This document shows positions 1 through 7,864 of a stretch of 64,000 nt of DNA, piece after piece. The position numbers and the translations under genes are program-made. How positions within the stretch are numbered: position 1 is the first letter of the stretch; every line of letters begins with the position of its first letter. This DNA comes from JADJGC01 sp964617645 (GTDB lineage Bacteria > Zixibacteria > MSB-5A5 > CAIYYT01): positions 124,001 to 188,000 of the forward strand of contig CAZTYE010000004.1 of NCBI GenBank assembly GCA_964617645.1. The letters run 5' to 3'. The notes under the pieces are model-generated. The model saw only the letters and a program-made list of their open reading frames with translations, did not search any database and was not told the origin of the DNA.

Positions 1-1269
1 GAGAACATTGCGGATCCCGAGCGCGTGCGCGCCGATCAGATCGGACTGCAGCCCCATCAAGTTGCGGTCTCGGCAAGTAAAATGCAAAATCACTTCCATC
101 TTGAGTTGCGTCGAGATCAGTCCCGAGACAGCCAGGCAACTCATCCGGGTTCGCGCCATCGGTGAATCGGCGACGTTCACCGCATCGACGCCGGCTTCTT
201 TGAGGCGTTGCGCCGCCTTAAGAATCTTCTCGGGATTCGCGCCTCGCGGCGGATCGATTTCGACCGAAACAGCGAACTGCTTGCCTAACTTGGCGGCAAA
301 CCCCGAAACTTGCGGCCCGAAGGGCTGCGCGGCAACGACCTCGCGGTCGGCGCCGAATTCGACTACCAAATCGTCGGTGTCACTTTTCTGGAAGCTCTTG
401 AAGATCGCGGCCATCGCGCGGATGTGGTCCGGCGTCGTGCCACAGCAACCGCCGACGATTCCGACCCCGAGATTCAGAAATTTCCGGCAATAGTCGGCGA
501 AGTATTCGGGCGTTGAGACATAGAAGAAGCGGCCTTCGAGAAATCTCGGAAGTCCGGCATTGGGGAGAGCTGACAGTTGCATGTCGGTGCGTTGACGCAG
601 GAGCGAGAGAAAATCGTAGATACGCTGCGGACCGACCGAGCAGTTCGCTCCGAGAACATCGACATTGAGCGCACGACCGGCATCGAGCACTTCGGTGACC
701 GAGTTACCGCGAATCGTTGTCAGTTCATCGTTGATACTGACCTGCGCGACTATCGGCAAATCGCAGATGCGTTGAATTTCTTCGACGGCGATGCGGAGTT
801 CTTCAACATCCGGCACCGTCTCCACCATGAAGAGGTCGACGCCGCCTTCAAGTAGGGCAGACACCTGCTCGGCAAACTGCGCCCGGGCATGCTCCGGCGT
901 GATTCCGCCAAAGCGGCCGATTAATTTTCCCAGTGGTCCAACCGACCCCGCAACAAGAACGTCCTTGCCGACCAGCTCGCGACGCTCACGGGCGATTTTG
1001 GCGCCACGGAAGTTGATCTCACGAACCAACTCCGCGAGACCATGCTGCGCGAGTTTGAGGCGATTCGCCCCGTAGGTATTGGTTTCGATGAGTTCAGCCC
1101 CGGCTTTAATGTATTCGTCGTGGATCGCACCCACAGTCTGCGGGTGCGTGATATTGAGGTGGTCAAAGCACTGGTTGAACGACACGCCGCGGGCATACAG
1201 ATATGTGCCCATCGCGCCATCGGCGAGAAGCGGACCTCGTCTTAACCGTTCCAGAAATGCGCCGGCCAT
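1..1269 (-). CDS. Bifunctional homocysteine S-methyltransferase / methylenetetrahydrofolate reductase, partial (3' end off the window)
   Basis: The frame is open from an ATG at 1269 to the left edge (423 codons, no stop seen). The N-terminal part matches the homocysteine S-methyltransferase fold: LLADGAMGT near residue 15, ETNTYGANR near 65, and the zinc-binding cysteines in GANCSVGP (about residue 207) and GGCCGTTPDHIRA (about 272-273). From about residue 325 a second domain begins with SVEIDPPRGANPEK and later ILHFTCRDRN, as in the MetF-type methylenetetrahydrofolate reductase part of YitJ-like fusion proteins. The family transfers a methyl group to homocysteine and reduces methylene-THF in the cytosol. 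It is followed 6 nt further along the map by the end of a MetE-like gene on the same strand, so the methionine genes look co-transcribed. The missing C-terminus prevents checking the reductase flavin site. Confidence 0.88.
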   Translation of the reverse strand, partial: MAGAFLERLRRGPLLADGAMGTYLYARGVSFNQCFDHLNITHPQTVGAIHDEYIKAGAELIETNTYGANRLKLAQHGLAELVREINFRGAKIARERRELVGKDVLVAGSVGPLGKLIGRFGGITPEHARAQFAEQVSALLEGGVDLFMVETVPDVEELRIAVEEIQRICDLPIVAQVSINDELTTIRGNSVTEVLDAGRALNVDVLGANCSVGPQRIYDFLSLLRQRTDMQLSALPNAGLPRFLEGRFFYVSTPEYFADYCRKFLNLGVGIVGGCCGTTPDHIRAMAAIFKSFQKSDTDDLVVEFGADREVVAAQPFGPQVSGFAAKLGKQFAVSVEIDPPRGANPEKILKAAQRLKEAGVDAVNVADSPMARTRMSCLAVSGLISTQLKMEVILHFTCRDRNLMGLQSDLIGAHALGIRNVL

Positions 1270-1275
1270 GCGCCT

Positions 1276-2241
1276 CTATTTCAGCCCGAGTTCGCTCTTC
1301 ACGATCTTAACCGCGGCGACCATGTTGCGCAGTTTGGCGGTGGTTTCTTCGGTTGTGCGCGTCTTGAGACCGCAGTCGGGATCGATCCACATCTTGTCGA
1401 CGTCGAAAACCTCGAGGCCCTTCTTGATGCCAGCAACGATCTCTTCAACCGACTCGACCCGATGGCTATGGATATCCAGCACACCATAGGCTATGCGCTT
1501 GGTAAACTTCGGCTTCCTGAAGACATCGAGATTGGCATAGCCTGAATTCGCAAACTCGAGGTCGAGTTGGTCGACGGCGAGGTCAAGAATTCGCGGATAG
1601 ATCGTTTTAAAATCGCCGTAACAGATGTGCGAGATCGTCATCGCCTTGGTTCCAGAAGTCACGATCTGCATTGCCTCGATCGCGATTTCAAGTTCGTCCG
1701 GACGTGTCGAGATCGCCGGTTCGTCGATTTGAATATACCGGGCGCCGGCGGCTTCGAGATCTTTGACTTCTCCGTGAAGCAAGCGCGCGAACGCCAGCAC
1801 AACTTCGCGGCGCGTCTCGTAGTGCGTGTTGAATGACCAGTCGCACATCGTGTATGGGCCGGTGAGCATTCCCTTGACCGGTTTCTTCGTCAGCGATTGC
1901 GCATATCTGAACATCTCCACAGTCATCGGCGTTGGCCGCTTAAGCTCTCCTTCGACGATCGGCTTGCGATAGTAACGGTTTCCGTAAGACCGCACCAGGT
2001 CGCTGATACCCATTCCCAGCAGCTTCTCGGCGAAGTAAGTAGTCATATCGCCGCGTTCCATCTCACCGTGGACGAGGACGTCGATACCGATCTCCTCTTG
2101 AAGGGCGATCGTCTCCCGTGTCGCTTGCAGTTCGAGTTCCGTGAGCTGTGCTTGTGTGATCTTCCCGGCCGTAAAGCCGGTGCGCGCCCTTTGAAGGTAG
2201 TCCGGTTTCGGAAAGCTGCCAACGCTGGTCGTCTCAAGCAT
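1276..2241 (-). CDS. MetE C-terminal-like (core) methionine synthase / methylcobalamin:homocysteine methyltransferase family
   Basis: A 321-residue protein corresponding only to the catalytic C-terminal half of cobalamin-independent methionine synthase. The start is set at ATG 2241, preceded by GGAGGG at good spacing and overlapping the end of the upstream gene by 8 nt; a longer frame exists but lacks this site. The N-terminus TTSVGSFPKP is typical of the family. All four zinc ligands expected from E. coli MetE can be aligned: His205 and Cys207 in SHICYGD, Glu229 in LDLEFANSG, Cys290 in DPDCGLK. Such short core proteins (for example the Mes families in folate-independent methionine synthesis) take the methyl group from donors other than polyglutamyl-folate; the donor here cannot be told. 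Its neighbour at 1-1269 supports a role in methionine formation. Confidence 0.85.
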   Translation of the reverse strand: MLETTSVGSFPKPDYLQRARTGFTAGKITQAQLTELELQATRETIALQEEIGIDVLVHGEMERGDMTTYFAEKLLGMGISDLVRSYGNRYYRKPIVEGELKRPTPMTVEMFRYAQSLTKKPVKGMLTGPYTMCDWSFNTHYETRREVVLAFARLLHGEVKDLEAAGARYIQIDEPAISTRPDELEIAIEAMQIVTSGTKAMTISHICYGDFKTIYPRILDLAVDQLDLEFANSGYANLDVFRKPKFTKRIAYGVLDIHSHRVESVEEIVAGIKKGLEVFDVDKMWIDPDCGLKTRTTEETTAKLRNMVAAVKIVKSELGLK

Positions 2242-3211
2242 GGACTTGACCCTCCTGCAATGCGCGGACAGACCCGCCGAGTAGCTTAAGCTTGGCCAAA
2301 GCATCGCGATGCGGCAGGAATTCCAGTCCGCAGGAAGGGCTGACCCAGGCATTCTGATGCCGCCGCGCGATGACCTCGCACTGACGGATTAGGCTGTCCG
2401 ATGATTCCAATTTGATATTGCGGGCGTCCAGAATTCCGAAGCAGCGATTATGATTTCCTGCGTAGCTCATCATTGTCTCAAAATTGCGCGGATGCGATAC
2501 GCAATCCACGGCAATAACCCCGCCGGAAAAATTCTCCAGCGCCTCGATGATTGCGCGAATATCACTGAAGTAAAAGGCAATCCAGATGTTTCCCTTCAGT
2601 CCCGCGATTACTTCGTTGAGCGCAGAGATCGCCGTTTCGGCTTTGGCAGGCTGATAAGGTAGGCACGGATCGTCGAACTGGATCTCGGTCGCTCCGGCCG
2701 CAAGCAGCGACTGTGTCTCGGCACGTAGCGCCTTCACGAGCGCTGCCAGAAGTGACGATTCGCTTCGATAGTGATGATTATCCGAAAGCGCCATGAAACT
2801 GAACGGCGCGGGTAATACCGCTTTGACTGCCCCGCTGAACTGCTGGCGCGCGAACGCGTAATCGCGAACCGTGATTGGATTGCGCCAATTCACCTCGCCG
2901 ATGATCTGCGGCTTGCGGTAGTAAACATTGTTGTCGAACCAGCGCAACAGCCCGCCGATTGCGAAACCCTCAAGCGCTCGCGCCAACGGCGTAACAATGT
3001 CGTCCCAACGAATCTGGCCGTCCGTCGGCAGGTCGATACCGGCCTCACGTTGTTCGCGAAGCACACGCGCCGTCACTTCGTCAAACGAACGATCGATCTC
3101 CGCAGGCGCAATCTCGTTCTTGTCGAGCCGGTGCAATTGCCGGCGAATATTTACATCACCCTTCGCCGAGGGCAATTTCGGATAGTTGCCGATTACAGTC
3201 GATTTTATCAT
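2234..3211 (-). CDS. MetE-like paralogue with degenerate zinc site
   Basis: A 325-residue protein of the same fold as the gene just downstream (STVIGNYPKLP at the N-terminus, IQFDDPCLP near 177, PSCGLEFLP near 292). I place the start at ATG 3211; an upstream in-frame start would run back into the terminator at 3269-3300 of the preceding gene. Aligned with its neighbour, the His and first Cys of the zinc site are replaced by Phe213 and Phe215 (IAFYFSDI), the Glu by Asp236 or Cys237 (VDCVSH), and only Cys294 remains. The canonical homocysteine-activating site is therefore largely absent. It may be a different methyl- or alkyltransferase or a non-catalytic partner of the downstream enzyme, with which it overlaps by 8 nt. 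Family membership is clear; activity is unknown. Confidence 0.75.
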   Translation of the reverse strand: MIKSTVIGNYPKLPSAKGDVNIRRQLHRLDKNEIAPAEIDRSFDEVTARVLREQREAGIDLPTDGQIRWDDIVTPLARALEGFAIGGLLRWFDNNVYYRKPQIIGEVNWRNPITVRDYAFARQQFSGAVKAVLPAPFSFMALSDNHHYRSESSLLAALVKALRAETQSLLAAGATEIQFDDPCLPYQPAKAETAISALNEVIAGLKGNIWIAFYFSDIRAIIEALENFSGGVIAVDCVSHPRNFETMMSYAGNHNRCFGILDARNIKLESSDSLIRQCEVIARRHQNAWVSPSCGLEFLPHRDALAKLKLLGGSVRALQEGQVHA

Positions 3212-3268
3212 GACGCCAACGTATCGCCCTTTCTGCCGCTTGGCAAGAATTCTCAGCAATTGATACGC

Positions 3269-3300
3269 AAAAAAAAGCGGGATGGCGAGAGCCATCCCGC
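3269..3300 (-). terminator. Intrinsic terminator after the HDOD gene
   Basis: A perfect 10-bp stem (GCGGGATGGC / GCCATCCCGC, positions 3277-3286 and 3291-3300) with a GAGA loop is followed, on the minus strand, by eight T residues. It sits 22 nt beyond the stop of the HDOD gene and separates that gene from the MetE-like pair. Confidence 0.93.
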
Positions 3301-3321
3301 GAAATGTCCTGATACTGCAGC

Positions 3322-4626
3322 TTACGGCACGGCAGTCGTCTGCTGATCGAAAGCCTCCATGCGCTCGCGAATACGTTCGTCAATGTTGATGGCATCGGAA
3401 TCGTTGTAAAACTCTTGATCGTCGAACCGCGACAGCGCCTTTAGTTCGGCCAGCACCGCCAAGACCTTGGAGATGGAGTTCTCGATTACCCTGAGCGAAC
3501 CGGGCATCTTATTGGTATGGTCGATGATTTCCTTGCGCTCACAGGCCATTTGCATGAGCTGGACGCGGCCGGAAATGGCGGTCGCGACATTATTGAGATA
3601 ATGGGAGAGCGTCGCGATGGCGATGTTCTTTGAACGGATCATCCCCGCGAGGCGCTCTTCGGCAAGCAATTGGCCGGAGAGTTCCTGCCGTTCCTTGAAC
3701 AGGCCCTCGATCATCAAGTAAGACTTGCACAACTCGCGATTGGCGCTGCTGAGCAGTTCAGTCGAATTGCCGATGTCGATTCCGATATTGCCCGCCGCAG
3801 CGACAGTCTCGTCAAGCAACTCGAACGCCAAGCTGTCCATAAACTCGCGGTCGAACTTGAGTTGCTCCGCGAGGCGGGCGACTTGCATCGTCGAGCGCTC
3901 GATGGCCTTGATGTTCGGCGACTGAATATTCTGGGTCAGAATATTGGCAAGCTGGACGATTGCCAAAACCGGTTGCTTGGTCGCGTCGACATCGATCTGA
4001 TGGTGGGAACGAATTACGGCCTGCAAATCCTGCGGCAAGCGCCAGTGATTGGCGACGATCGCGCCCAGTTCGGCGTGGTCGATCTCGAAAATCTTGCGTT
4101 CGGATTCCAGTTCGTCGAATCCGTTCTCGACCAGCGCCAGAACGCGAAGGTAGCTCTCCGGATAGGCGTTCATCATGTACATTCGGCCAAGATCGTGCAG
4201 CAGACCGGCAACGAAGGATTCTTCGGGGTTCTTGAGATTGGCCTTCTGGGCCATTTTTCGCGCCAGAAGTCCGACACCGATGCAATGAAAATAAAACTGG
4301 CGCATGGCCTGTTCGCTGACCGGCGAATTTTTGCGTGGCGGCAGGAACACCGTCACCGAGAGCGCGATGCACTTGATCGCGTTGGCGCCCAGCAAACGAA
4401 TTCCCTGATGGACGGTCTTGATCTGTGCGGCGCGGCAGTAGTAGCTCGAATTCGCCATCTTGAGGACCTTGACCGTAAGCGACGGGTCCTTGAGGATGAT
4501 ATTGGCCAGTTGGTCGGGCGACGTCTCATCGGAGGAGACCGCTTCGAGCACCTTCATTAGGGTGTCGGGCAAGGACATGAGGTCTTTGGAGGAATCAATC
4601 TGATCGAGGATGCAAGTCTTTTCCAT
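3322..4626 (-). CDS. HDOD domain signalling protein with C-terminal histidine-kinase-like H-box helices
   Basis: A 434-residue soluble protein. Residues about 15-215 form an HDOD domain: LPDTLMKVLEAVSSDETSPDQLANIILKDPSL-type N-terminus, NSSYYC, GLLHDLGRMYM near 145 and later HAELGAIVANHWRLP. HDOD domains are HD-like but usually non-hydrolytic and serve in signalling. The middle (about 230-330) is helical with coiled-coil character. The end carries LSHYLNN with His342, which resembles the dimerization/phosphoacceptor helix of histidine kinases (H-box), followed by a second helix, but no ATP-binding HATPase domain follows. The start ATG 4626 has GGGAG upstream. It lies downstream of a membrane GAF/receiver protein and could be its signalling partner; that is inference. 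Confidence 0.82.
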   Translation of the reverse strand: MEKTCILDQIDSSKDLMSLPDTLMKVLEAVSSDETSPDQLANIILKDPSLTVKVLKMANSSYYCRAAQIKTVHQGIRLLGANAIKCIALSVTVFLPPRKNSPVSEQAMRQFYFHCIGVGLLARKMAQKANLKNPEESFVAGLLHDLGRMYMMNAYPESYLRVLALVENGFDELESERKIFEIDHAELGAIVANHWRLPQDLQAVIRSHHQIDVDATKQPVLAIVQLANILTQNIQSPNIKAIERSTMQVARLAEQLKFDREFMDSLAFELLDETVAAAGNIGIDIGNSTELLSSANRELCKSYLMIEGLFKERQELSGQLLAEERLAGMIRSKNIAIATLSHYLNNVATAISGRVQLMQMACERKEIIDHTNKMPGSLRVIENSISKVLAVLAELKALSRFDDQEFYNDSDAINIDERIRERMEAFDQQTTAVP

Positions 4627-4795
4627 TTTACTCCCGTACGGATGCCGTTACTGACAGTATCGGACAGGGATGCTATGGTCTTGAAGTGAATCGAAATACG
4701 GGAGTTACTGGATTCGAAATCAACCGCGGACGGCGGTTAACTCGCGTTAGTCGCTTGCTGGATAGCTGCGTTTGACCGGGACAAAGAACCTGTCG

Positions 4796-7492
4796 TTACG
4801 CCTTCGCGTCAATCATCTCGCAAGCGGCGCCGATCACCTTGCCAAGCTGTTCCATTTTGAACGGTTTGGTCAGAACGAAATCAGCGCTCGGCGCGGTTCC
4901 CCCGGTTGACTCCGGCAGTGCGTCCCACCCAGAAAGGATAATAACCGGCGTCCGCGGCGTGAGCCGCTTCACTTGTTCGGCGATCGCCCATCCAGAAACG
5001 TCGGGCAGCCCGGCCTCGGCAATGACCAGGTCGAATGACTCTTGTCGGAAAAGGCGTAAGGCTTCCTGACCGGACGATGTGGTCGTAATTCGGTGTCCCA
5101 TGCGTGTGATAATATTCACGAGCAACTCCCGAATGACTTCCTGATCGTCGATTCCGAGGATATTCATTGGCTTCAGCGACGTATCGTTAAGACTGGCCTT
5201 GTGCTGTCTCCAGGTGACCGTTTCGATCTGGCCGGAGCGGCGCGTGACGGCGTATTCCGCCGGCAAGCTGCGGAACTCTGGCGGAAGGTCAATCGCCACA
5301 ACCGCCGGCTGCCAATCGCGAGTTTCAAGGTGCCGATCGCGAAACCGACGCATTTCAAATTCGCTAATCGATATCTGGTAGTAGCGATGCAGATCATCAT
5401 CGAACGACGAAAAATACAGCCGCTGGTCTCTGCGCTCGGAATACAATCGATCGACCAAAGCCGTAAGGGCCTGCGGCAAGGCCTCGCTGCCTGACCGCAG
5501 CGCGTGCGGGTCAAGATTGCTGTCGACGCGATGGCTCTTGAAAACTTCATCCAGGGCAGCGCCGGCATCGCTCAGGTGATGGACGCCGGAATTCGATCGT
5601 TCTCTTTGGGGCGTTCGCGAGAGTTCTGATTTCGACTTTGCGCTCTCCGTGCCGCTCAGCCGCAGCGCGGCAACGTCCGCCAGGCGTCGGACTAAGTCGA
5701 TGTTCTCGCGCGCCGTCGGGTTGTCTCCGGCAAAAACCAAGACGACAGCGCCAAAGTCGATCTCCGCAGACCGCACCGGGAGCGCAAAGACCTGCAGATG
5801 ATTCCCGAGTCCGTGCAGGGCGCGTTCAAGCGGCGCCTGATTCTCGAGTGTGACGAATGACGCCAAGTCGGCGGGCGTCGCGAAGCGCTCGCCATTGTCG
5901 TTCGGGAGCGACTTACATAGCGCGGCGAGAATTTCATTCTGGCGCTGGCGCGAAACGTCGCTGGGCCAGCGGAGTCCGCTTTGGTCGACATGCAGGTCGT
6001 CGCCTGCCGCGCCGGCGCGCAGCGCGATAACTCGCGCGACTTGATGCGCCAGTAACTTGATCGAGCATTCGCTCAACGCATTCACGGCTTGTTCCCGTGA
6101 CTCGATCGCGGCCAGTCGGCGCAGACACCAGTCAAGTTGGGCAACCGAGTTCTTGAAGCGGTCGCCGTCACGCTTGGCGAGAAACAGGAAGTGGAGGTCA
6201 ACCAGATAGACCGACGCCACGCGCACAGCCGAAAGTTTTTCTTCCGAAAACTCAAGCGCGGCGGCCTCGCTTTCGAGCATCAGCACGAGATCTTCGCGAT
6301 CCGGGTACGGCACGGGAACGAACAGCGTCTGCCGCGGCATCGAATCAAAGCCCTTTCCGGCCGGCGATGACTTCGGCGCCGTGAGCAGCAAGAGTTTTCG
6401 CTCGCCAATGGCACGACCAATTCCCCCGAGCTTACGACGATCAAGCAGAAGGCCGGTTTCGGCGCCGCCGGAGGATGCCTTGATGCGAAACTCGCCGTCG
6501 GGATCCTTGAACACCAGCTTGATGCAGTCGGCATCAAAAAACTTCCGGACGCGCTCGAATTCCACCGCCTCGCGAAGTTCCAGATTGCTGCCAAGCCCGC
6601 GACGGAAGAATAACTCCTCGGTGGTCCGCTTGGCCTCTTCCGACGGCCGCAGGCGGTCCCGCAGGCGGGTAATGTCCTTTTCATTTCGCACTGATTCCAA
6701 CAAGGTCGCCAGGTGGTTAGAGGCGACGTTGAGCGCCGTCGCGCGGCGCGCGGTGAAATGAAACGGCTTGGCCGACATCAAGGCAACGGATCCGAGCACA
6801 CGATCCCGCGCCCGCAATGGGAAGACCACGATCGAGAGGAACCCCGAATTGGCGAGTAACTCGGCTGTTGCCGCATCCGCTTCCGTGACATTGGCCAGCG
6901 ATTGCGTGCGCCCCAGCTTCTGGACGCGACCGAAGATGTCGCCACCGACATGCATTTTTTCCAGCCGCTTCGAAATCTCGGGGGGCAAGTTCGAAAAGGC
7001 CGCCAAGATCAACTCATCGGTGTTGTCCTTAAACAACAAAACCGCGGCGCCGTCAGCCTCCGCGCGCTTCAGAAGCTGATTCACGCTGATGTTGAGGATC
7101 TCGACGAATGAGAACGGCTGCTGCGACAGCTCCTGAAGCTGAAGATACATGGTACGCCACTCTTCGTCGTCGCTCTTCTGCTCTTCGATCCGACGGAAGG
7201 CTGCGACGATCAAAGCGACACCCCAGACAAAAACGACAATGCCCGCCGCCAGCGCCAACTGAGAGAGCGCAGTGAGTCCATAGATGACCGAGGGAACGAA
7301 TAGATTGACGAACCCCGGCATGCCGAGCAGCACCTGCAATACTCCGGTTACCAGAAACAGCGCCAGTCCAACGCTGATGCGGCGGAAGCCCGATTGGGTA
7401 ATCAATCCCAGCCGTGACCGAAGTCGCGGCACCACGAACATCATCGCCAGCGCCGCTATGACGATTACCAAGCCATAGACATTGAACGGCAT
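4796..7492 (-). CDS. Membrane GAF-domain protein with C-terminal receiver domain (phosphoacceptor Asp replaced by Glu)
   Basis: About 898 residues. Three hydrophobic helices lie in the first 105 residues, followed by a GAF domain (about 130-275), a coiled coil, a second sensor-like region and a C-terminal response-regulator receiver domain (last 123 residues, beginning MNILGIDDQE). The receiver keeps the acidic pair (IDD), the Ser of VIILSG and the Lys of VLTKPF, but the position that normally holds the phosphorylated Asp reads AEAGLPDVSG, with Glu (codon GAG) at about residue 826. No kinase domain is present. The start is chosen at ATG 7492 because GGGAG sits 7 nt before it, while the ATG six bases earlier lies only 1 nt from that site. 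Likely an inner-membrane signalling scaffold; the input is unknown. Confidence 0.8.
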   Translation of the reverse strand: MPFNVYGLVIVIAALAMMFVVPRLRSRLGLITQSGFRRISVGLALFLVTGVLQVLLGMPGFVNLFVPSVIYGLTALSQLALAAGIVVFVWGVALIVAAFRRIEEQKSDDEEWRTMYLQLQELSQQPFSFVEILNISVNQLLKRAEADGAAVLLFKDNTDELILAAFSNLPPEISKRLEKMHVGGDIFGRVQKLGRTQSLANVTEADAATAELLANSGFLSIVVFPLRARDRVLGSVALMSAKPFHFTARRATALNVASNHLATLLESVRNEKDITRLRDRLRPSEEAKRTTEELFFRRGLGSNLELREAVEFERVRKFFDADCIKLVFKDPDGEFRIKASSGGAETGLLLDRRKLGGIGRAIGERKLLLLTAPKSSPAGKGFDSMPRQTLFVPVPYPDREDLVLMLESEAAALEFSEEKLSAVRVASVYLVDLHFLFLAKRDGDRFKNSVAQLDWCLRRLAAIESREQAVNALSECSIKLLAHQVARVIALRAGAAGDDLHVDQSGLRWPSDVSRQRQNEILAALCKSLPNDNGERFATPADLASFVTLENQAPLERALHGLGNHLQVFALPVRSAEIDFGAVVLVFAGDNPTARENIDLVRRLADVAALRLSGTESAKSKSELSRTPQRERSNSGVHHLSDAGAALDEVFKSHRVDSNLDPHALRSGSEALPQALTALVDRLYSERRDQRLYFSSFDDDLHRYYQISISEFEMRRFRDRHLETRDWQPAVVAIDLPPEFRSLPAEYAVTRRSGQIETVTWRQHKASLNDTSLKPMNILGIDDQEVIRELLVNIITRMGHRITTTSSGQEALRLFRQESFDLVIAEAGLPDVSGWAIAEQVKRLTPRTPVIILSGWDALPESTGGTAPSADFVLTKPFKMEQLGKVIGAACEMIDAKA

Positions 7493-7559
7493 TCCCATTC
7501 TCCCAACAACAAGATGGATGTATCAGCGGTCGAAACGAGCCTGATGCGCGGCGGCGGCG

Positions 7560-7715
7560 TCAGCGCCGCTCCCGCCACTTCTCGAGCAAAATCGAAATGC
7601 CCAGCGCCATCAGGGCAAGCGGCCAAATGACCTGCCAAAGGCTGCCCTGAATGTAACCCAGATTCTGAAGTAAGAAGATGACTCCGAGCGCAAGTATCAG
7701 TATACCGATAAACAT
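7560..7715 (-). CDS. Small two-helix membrane protein (DUF5668 / LiaI-LiaF-like TM unit)
   Basis: Fifty-one residues if started at ATG 7715, which has GGGAG at 7 nt; a longer in-frame reading to 7805 would add 30 unconvincing residues. The sequence is a hydrophobic helix (FIGILILALGVIFLLQNLG), a short Trp-containing turn (SLWQVIWPL) and a second helix ending in KWRERR. This helix-QNLG-W-WPL-helix pattern is typical of DUF5668 membrane units found in bacterial envelope-stress and lipid-associated proteins. Nothing indicates a specific function. It lies downstream of the dockerin protein's terminator. Confidence 0.6.
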   Translation of the reverse strand: MFIGILILALGVIFLLQNLGYIQGSLWQVIWPLALMALGISILLEKWRERR

Positions 7716-7814
7716 CAGCCCGCTCCCGTCTACGCTCCTGATTAAAGAACTTTCAATTCCCGCAGCAAGCTCTTTTTCGCCAAAGCGGAGCGACGCACTT
7801 GGCAAGAAGAGAAA

Positions 7815-7838
7815 GGGATCGCGACGAGTCGCGATCCC
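7815..7838 (-). terminator. Terminator-like hairpin after the dockerin gene
   Basis: A perfect 10-bp inverted repeat, GGGATCGCGA / TCGCGATCCC, with a 4-nt loop, begins 26 nt after the stop of the minus-strand dockerin gene. On that strand it is followed by the T-rich run TTTCTCTTCTT. It is also symmetrical enough to work on the plus strand, but no gene ends there. Confidence 0.75.
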
Positions 7839-7864
7839 TAAATCTCATGGGCGGAGCGTTGACC

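Noticed and set aside
3670..4560. A 296-codon open frame on the plus strand
   Set aside because: Mirror frame of the HDOD gene, with composition typical of antisense translation.
4629..4706. Inverted repeat ACTCCCGTA / TACGGGAGT upstream of the HDOD gene
   Set aside because: Arms are 9 bp but about 60 nt apart, and one overlaps the ribosome site; could be chance.
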